A stretch of 64,000 nt of DNA from an uncultured Eggerthellaceae bacterium. GTDB lineage: Bacteria > Actinomycetota > Coriobacteriia > Coriobacteriales > Eggerthellaceae. Positions within the stretch are counted from its first letter, which is position 1. Each line of letters starts with the position of its first letter. This document shows, one piece after another, positions 60,287-64,000 of the stretch. The translations under genes were made by a program, and so were the position numbers. The notes under the pieces were generated by a model, which was given only the letters and a program-made list of their open reading frames with translations, was not told the DNA's origin and searched no databases. The stretch covers positions 124,001-188,000 of the forward strand of contig CALBGP010000028.1 in NCBI GenBank assembly GCA_937892845.1, given 5' to 3'.

Positions 60287-60832
60287 ATGTCTCGTATCGG
60301 TAAGCAGCCTATTCCGGTTCCTGCCGGAGTTGAAGTCACCATTGACGGTCAGGTCGTTACCGTCAAGGGCCCCAAGGGCGAACTGTCCCACACCATGCCC
60401 GCCGTCATGTCCGCCACTCTCGAAGGCTCCGAGATCATCGTGTCTCGTCCCGACGACTCCCGTGAGGCCAAGAGCTTCCACGGCCTGACCCGTACGCTCA
60501 TCGCGAACATGGTCACGGGTGTCTCCGCCGGCTTCACCAAGAAGCTCGAGCTGGTCGGCGTCGGCTATCGTGCCGCTCTCAAGGGTACTGACCTTGAGAT
60601 GCAGCTCGGCTATTCACATCCTGTCGTTGTGAAGGCCCCCGAAGGCATTACCTTCGCTGTGCCCGATCAGACCCACATCTCCGTCTCCGGCGCTGACAAG
60701 CAGCTGGTTGGCGAGACCGCAGCCATCATCCGCAAGTGGCGCAAGCCTGAACCCTACAAGGGCAAGGGCATCCGCTACGAGGGCGAAGTTGTCCGTCGCA
60801 AGCTGGGCAAGGCCGCCAAGGGCGACAAGTAG
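60287..60832 (+). CDS. rplF: 50S ribosomal protein L6
   Basis: A 181-residue L6 with two repeated domains (SRIGKQPIPVPAGVEVTIDG and the C-terminal GKGIRYEGEVVRRKLGKAA). It follows rpsH by 14 bases with AAAGGAG. Confidence 0.97.
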   Translation: MSRIGKQPIPVPAGVEVTIDGQVVTVKGPKGELSHTMPAVMSATLEGSEIIVSRPDDSREAKSFHGLTRTLIANMVTGVSAGFTKKLELVGVGYRAALKGTDLEMQLGYSHPVVVKAPEGITFAVPDQTHISVSGADKQLVGETAAIIRKWRKPEPYKGKGIRYEGEVVRRKLGKAAKGDK

Positions 60833-60863
60833 CAACTCGCGCGAGTTATTGAAGGGATAAGAC

Positions 60864-61232
60864 ATGGATAAGCTCCAGAAGAAACAAGCCGGGTTGGCAC
60901 GTCGCCATCGTCGCGTCCGCGGTAAGATCTCCGGTACCGCTGCGCGTCCGAGGCTTTGCGTCACCCGTTCCAATTCGAACATCTACGCTCAGGTGATCGA
61001 TGACGTTGCCGGTAAGACCATCTGCGGCGAGAGCACGCTCGGCGCTGCGTTCAAGGCTTCCGGCAAGTCCGGTGCAACCGTCGAAGGTGCTGCCGTCCTC
61101 GGCCAGCTCATCGGCAAGAAGGCCATTGAGGCCGGTATCACCGAAATCGTCTTCGACCGCGGTGGACGCCTGTACCATGGCCGTATCAAGGCTCTGGCTG
61201 ATGGTGCCCGCGAAGCCGGCCTGAAGTTCTAA
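60864..61232 (+). CDS. rplR: 50S ribosomal protein L18
   Basis: A 122-residue L18 that binds 5S rRNA with L5 (RHRRVRGKISGTAARPRLCV, then YHGRIKALADGAREAGLKF). It lies 31 bases after rplF. Confidence 0.97.
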   Translation: MDKLQKKQAGLARRHRRVRGKISGTAARPRLCVTRSNSNIYAQVIDDVAGKTICGESTLGAAFKASGKSGATVEGAAVLGQLIGKKAIEAGITEIVFDRGGRLYHGRIKALADGAREAGLKF

Positions 61233-61247
61233 GAAAGGGTAGGACAG

Positions 61248-61787
61248 ATGACTCCTCAGAAAGCAGATAAGAATCAGGCGGCTGTGCCCGAGCTTCAGGA
61301 GCGCGTTGTCTACATCAACCGCGTTTCCAAGGTTGTCAAGGGTGGTCGTCGCTTCGCTCTGACCGCTCTGGTGGTCGTGGGTGACGGCAACGGTCGCGTC
61401 GGCGTCGGCATGGGCAAGAGCCAGGAAGTGCCTATCGCCATCAAGAAGGGCATCGAAGATGCCAAGAAGAACATGTTCACCGTGCCTCTGACCGAGGCCA
61501 AGACCCTGCCCCATGAGACTCTGGGTGTTTACGGTGCAGGTCGCGTTCTCATGCGTCCCGCTACTCCCGGTACCGGCGTTATCGCCGGCGGTCCGGTCCG
61601 TGCCATCATGGAGCTCGCAGGCGTCCAGGACGTTCTGACCAAGTCTCTCGGCACCGACAACGCCATGAACATCGTCAAGGCTGCCGCTGAAGGCCTCAAG
61701 AGCCTGTCCAGCCCCAACGAGGTTGCTGCTCGCCGCAACACCTCCGTGGCCAAGATCTATGGCTGGTCTGAGAAGAAGGAGGCATAA
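61248..61787 (+). CDS. rpsE: 30S ribosomal protein S5
   Basis: A 179-residue S5 with the double-stranded RNA-binding N-domain (QERVVYINRVSKVVKGGRRF, then VVGDGNGRVGVGMGKSQEVP) and PGTGVIAGGPVRAIMELAG. It contributes to decoding accuracy. Confidence 0.97.
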   Translation: MTPQKADKNQAAVPELQERVVYINRVSKVVKGGRRFALTALVVVGDGNGRVGVGMGKSQEVPIAIKKGIEDAKKNMFTVPLTEAKTLPHETLGVYGAGRVLMRPATPGTGVIAGGPVRAIMELAGVQDVLTKSLGTDNAMNIVKAAAEGLKSLSSPNEVAARRNTSVAKIYGWSEKKEA

Positions 61788-61790
61788 ACC

Positions 61791-61982
61791 ATGGCTGACG
61801 CACAGAAGACTCTCCGCATCACTCAGGTGAAATCCTCCATCGCTTGCCCCGCTGATCAGGGCAAGACCCTCAAGGCCCTGGGACTTCGCAAGCCCGGTGC
61901 TACCGTTGACCAGGTCGACAACGCCTGCGTCCGCGGCATGATCTTCAAGGTCAAGCACCTCGTCAAGGTCGAAGAGCTGTAA
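61791..61982 (+). CDS. rpmD: 50S ribosomal protein L30
   Basis: A 63-residue L30 (LRITQVKSSIACPADQGKTL, then KALGLRKPGATV). ATG 61791 follows rpsE by three bases. It is the last gene before a terminator-like hairpin. Confidence 0.96.
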   Translation: MADAQKTLRITQVKSSIACPADQGKTLKALGLRKPGATVDQVDNACVRGMIFKVKHLVKVEEL

Positions 61983-61989
61983 AGACTTC

Positions 61990-62024
61990 AGCGCATCGGT
62001 GATACGGTGCGCTGTTTCTTTCTA
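61990..62024 (+). terminator. Terminator-like hairpin inside the spc cluster
   Basis: A 10-bp stem (CAGCGCATCG/CGGTGCGCTG, one G-U pair), six-base loop and TTTCTTTCT lie directly after rpmD. Confidence 0.7.
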
Positions 62025-62030
62025 TGAATA

Positions 62031-62061
62031 ATCCCTCACCTCTATCAATGGTGAGGGATTT
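62031..62061 (+). promoter_or_regulatory. Second perfect hairpin before rplO
   Basis: AATCCCTCACC and its exact complement GGTGAGGGATT surround a nine-base loop. It lacks a clear T tract, and a -10-like TATTAT follows at 62067. It could be an attenuator, operator or processing site. Confidence 0.45.
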
Positions 62062-62207
62062 CATGTATTATGGAAAAGATTGTGCGCTCTTATGCAAGTA
62101 GAGCATGTTGAAGCGTGTCGCAATCAAAGTTGGAGTTGGCCAGCGAGCGAGCTGCTGGCTGAGAGCGGGCAGGAATCCCGCCCGAAAAAAGCGAAAGGAA
62201 TTGCATT

Positions 62208-62657
62208 ATGGAATTGAAAGATCTCACTCCTGCTAAGGGTTCTACCAAGAATCGCAAGCGCGTCGGTCGCGGCCCTGCATCTGGCACCGGCAAGACCTCC
62301 GGTCGTGGTTACAACGGCCAGAAGTCCCGTTCCGGCGGTGGCAAGGGCTCCACGTTCGAGGGTGGCCAGAATCCTTTGGCACGTCGTCTGCCCAAGCTTC
62401 CCGGCTTCCGCAACATCAACCGTGTTGAGTATGCTCCTGTCAACGTGTCCCGTCTCGACGCCATCTTCAACGACGGCGACGTGGTCGATACCGCCGCTCT
62501 CTACGAGAAGGGTGTCATCAAGCACACCGATACCCTCGTCAAGGTCCTCGGCGACGGCGACATCACCAAGGCCCTGACCGTCAAGGTCGACAAGGTTTCC
62601 GCTTCTGCGGTTGCTAAGATCGAAGCTGCTGGAGGAAAGGTCGAACAGCCTTGCTAA
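62208..62657 (+). CDS. rplO: 50S ribosomal protein L15
   Basis: A 149-residue L15 (LKDLTPAKGSTKNRKRVGRG, then GRGYNGQKSRSGGGKGSTFE). ATG 62208 follows GCGAAAGGAATTGC. It is separated from rpmD by 225 bases with hairpins and overlaps secY by seven bases. Confidence 0.97.
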   Translation: MELKDLTPAKGSTKNRKRVGRGPASGTGKTSGRGYNGQKSRSGGGKGSTFEGGQNPLARRLPKLPGFRNINRVEYAPVNVSRLDAIFNDGDVVDTAALYEKGVIKHTDTLVKVLGDGDITKALTVKVDKVSASAVAKIEAAGGKVEQPC

Positions 62658-63931
62658 GCTCAATCATCGATGCATTCAAGGTGCCGGATCTTCGTAAGAA
62701 GATCCTGTTCACCTTGGCGATCCTGGCGTTGTACCGTTTCGGTGCATACGTTCCGGTTCCCGGCATCCCCTTCAATGAATTCGCCACGGCTTTTGCCGAT
62801 AGCGGCGTGAGCATGGCCATGCTCGACTTGTTCACCGGTGGCGCTCTGTCGCACTTCTCGGTGTTCTCGTTGGGCATCATGCCCTACATCACGGCCTCGA
62901 TCATCATGCAGCTCATGCAGGGTGTCGTTCCCGCGATCGGCCGTTGGGCGCGTGAAGGGGAGTCTGGCCGCAAGAAGATCACGCAGATCACGCGCTTCTT
63001 GACGCTCGGCTTGGGCCTCATCAACGCAATCGGGTACCTCTTCCTGTTCAAGAGCCCCCAGTACGGCGTTGTGTTCACCTCCGAACTGCCTGAGATCGTG
63101 ACTGACATCGTGATCGTGTTCACCCTTGTCGCAGGCACCGCTTTCATCATGTGGATGGGCGAGCTTATCACCCAGCGCGGCGTCGGCAACGGCATGTCCC
63201 TCATCATCTTCGTCTCCATCGTCTCCCAGGTTCCCTCCGCTATCTTCAGCAGCATCAACCTGAATTCCGACATGGGCATGGGCATCGCCGTCACGCTTCT
63301 CATCATCGCGGTTGTCATTCTCTGCATCCCCGCGATCATCTTCGTGGAGCGCGCTCAGCGCCGCATCCCCACGAACTTCGCCAAGCGTGTCTCCGGTCGT
63401 CGCATGATGGGTGGACAATCCACCTACATTCCCCTGAAGGTCAATGCCGCAGGCGTTATCCCCATCATCTTCGCCAGCTGCCTCATTTACTTCCCGGCTC
63501 AGCTTGCCGCGTTGTTCAATGTCGAATGGCTGACCGTGGTTGCTGACGCCATGAGCTCTGGCTGGGTCAATTGGATCCTCACCTTCGGTTTGATCATCTT
63601 CTTCGCGTACTTCTACACGTCCATGGTGTTCAATCCTGAAGAGACCAGCGATAATCTGCGTCGCCAGGGTGGCTTTATTCCCGGCGTGCGCCCCGGTCAG
63701 GCCACCACGCAGTACATCAAGAACGTTCTGCATCGCGTTACCCTGCCCGGCGGCATCTTCATCGCTTTGATCGCTGTCGTGCCTTCCATTCTGTTCTGGT
63801 TCACGGGCAATCAGCTCATCCAGGCATTCGGCGGCACGTCCATCCTGATCATGATCGGTGTTGCTCTCGACACCATGAGCAAGATCGAAAGCCAGCTGAA
63901 GATGCACGATTACGACGGATTCTTCAAATAG
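62651..63931 (+). CDS. secY: Preprotein translocase channel subunit SecY
   Basis: A 426-residue, ten-helix SecY that forms the protein-conducting channel with SecE/SecG. Conserved blocks are YRFGAYVPVPGIPF, SLGIMPYITASIIMQL, ITQRGVGNGMSLIIF, VERAQRRIP and the cytoplasmic loop RRQGGFIPGVRPGQATTQYI. The start is TTG 62651 within the end of rplO, with GGAGGAAAGG about ten bases upstream, so translation is coupled. A terminator follows, so adk and map are not read through from here. Confidence 0.96.
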   Translation: MLSSIIDAFKVPDLRKKILFTLAILALYRFGAYVPVPGIPFNEFATAFADSGVSMAMLDLFTGGALSHFSVFSLGIMPYITASIIMQLMQGVVPAIGRWAREGESGRKKITQITRFLTLGLGLINAIGYLFLFKSPQYGVVFTSELPEIVTDIVIVFTLVAGTAFIMWMGELITQRGVGNGMSLIIFVSIVSQVPSAIFSSINLNSDMGMGIAVTLLIIAVVILCIPAIIFVERAQRRIPTNFAKRVSGRRMMGGQSTYIPLKVNAAGVIPIIFASCLIYFPAQLAALFNVEWLTVVADAMSSGWVNWILTFGLIIFFAYFYTSMVFNPEETSDNLRRQGGFIPGVRPGQATTQYIKNVLHRVTLPGGIFIALIAVVPSILFWFTGNQLIQAFGGTSILIMIGVALDTMSKIESQLKMHDYDGFFK

Positions 63932-63958
63932 AATCGTCTTCGCCATTGCGACTTCGTG

Positions 63959-63990
63959 AAAGAGGGCCCTACGGGTCCTCTTTCTGCATT
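63959..63990 (+). terminator. Terminator after secY
   Basis: An 11-bp stem with one G-U pair (AAAGAGGGCCC/GGGTCCTCTTT, loop TAC) ends the ribosomal cluster; its T tract is short. Confidence 0.75.
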
Positions 63991-64000
63991 TTCAGAGAGG

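Overview
The window is GC-rich bacterial DNA (roughly 60 percent by eye) from an anaerobic high-GC Gram-positive, most probably an Eggerthellaceae/Coriobacteriia member. The indications are a membrane-anchored LuxR-type regulator, a Tat-exported molybdopterin oxidoreductase operon, a multihaem cytochrome with FMN lipoprotein and secreted FAD reductase, an S14 ribosomal protein of the zinc type, and frequent GTG/TTG starts. Genus is not resolvable from sequence alone.

1-5.1 kb: the start of a membrane regulator that runs off the left edge, divergent from a TorD-like chaperone plus molybdopterin/Fe-S/NrfD-type respiratory oxidoreductase operon. 5.1-10.9 kb: an internally shortened beta-lactamase-fold protein, a cardiolipin synthase gene split by one in-frame TGA, serine acetyltransferase (cysE), a multi-pass membrane protein of unknown function and a TetR regulator. 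11.2-15.1 kb: a four-gene respiratory flavin reductase operon (five-haem-motif cytochrome, FMN lipoprotein, Tat FAD enzyme, membrane protein). 15.2-22.5 kb: a small XRE regulator with membrane protein, a double-MarR regulator, an apparent integrase scrap and two tandem YhgE/Pip membrane proteins. The double-MarR promoter and the flavin reductase promoter share an identical 14-base near-palindrome.

22.6-31.3 kb: acyl-CoA ligase, nucleoid-associated protein and CDF metal exporter; ilvE; acpP and malic enzyme; an HtrA protease. 31.4-39.9 kb: a housekeeping block pyrH-frr-uppS-cdsA-dxr-rseP-ispG-proS covering translation, undecaprenyl/isoprenoid and phospholipid synthesis; its site-2 protease seems to lack a PDZ domain. 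40.2-42.8 kb: a three-gene signalling cassette with a Ser/Thr kinase. 42.9-48.4 kb: peptidase U32, metF, a stand-alone methionine synthase activation-domain protein and a metH that lacks that domain. 48.6-54.7 kb: a small unknown protein, DegV, a TetR gene with a 27-bp perfect palindrome at its promoter, archaeal-type topA, a LUD protein and an Asp/Glu racemase-family protein.

54.8-64.0 kb: ribosomal protein genes rplB-rpsS-rplV-rpsC-rplP-rpmC-rpsQ-rplN-rplX, rplE-rpsN-rpsH-rplF-rplR-rpsE-rpmD, then rplO-secY. The S10 cluster begins at rplB behind its own promoter, so rpsJ/rplC/rplD/rplW are not adjacent. Extra promoter and hairpin signals cut the spc part before rplE and before rplO. No tRNA, rRNA, CRISPR array or intact mobile element was seen.
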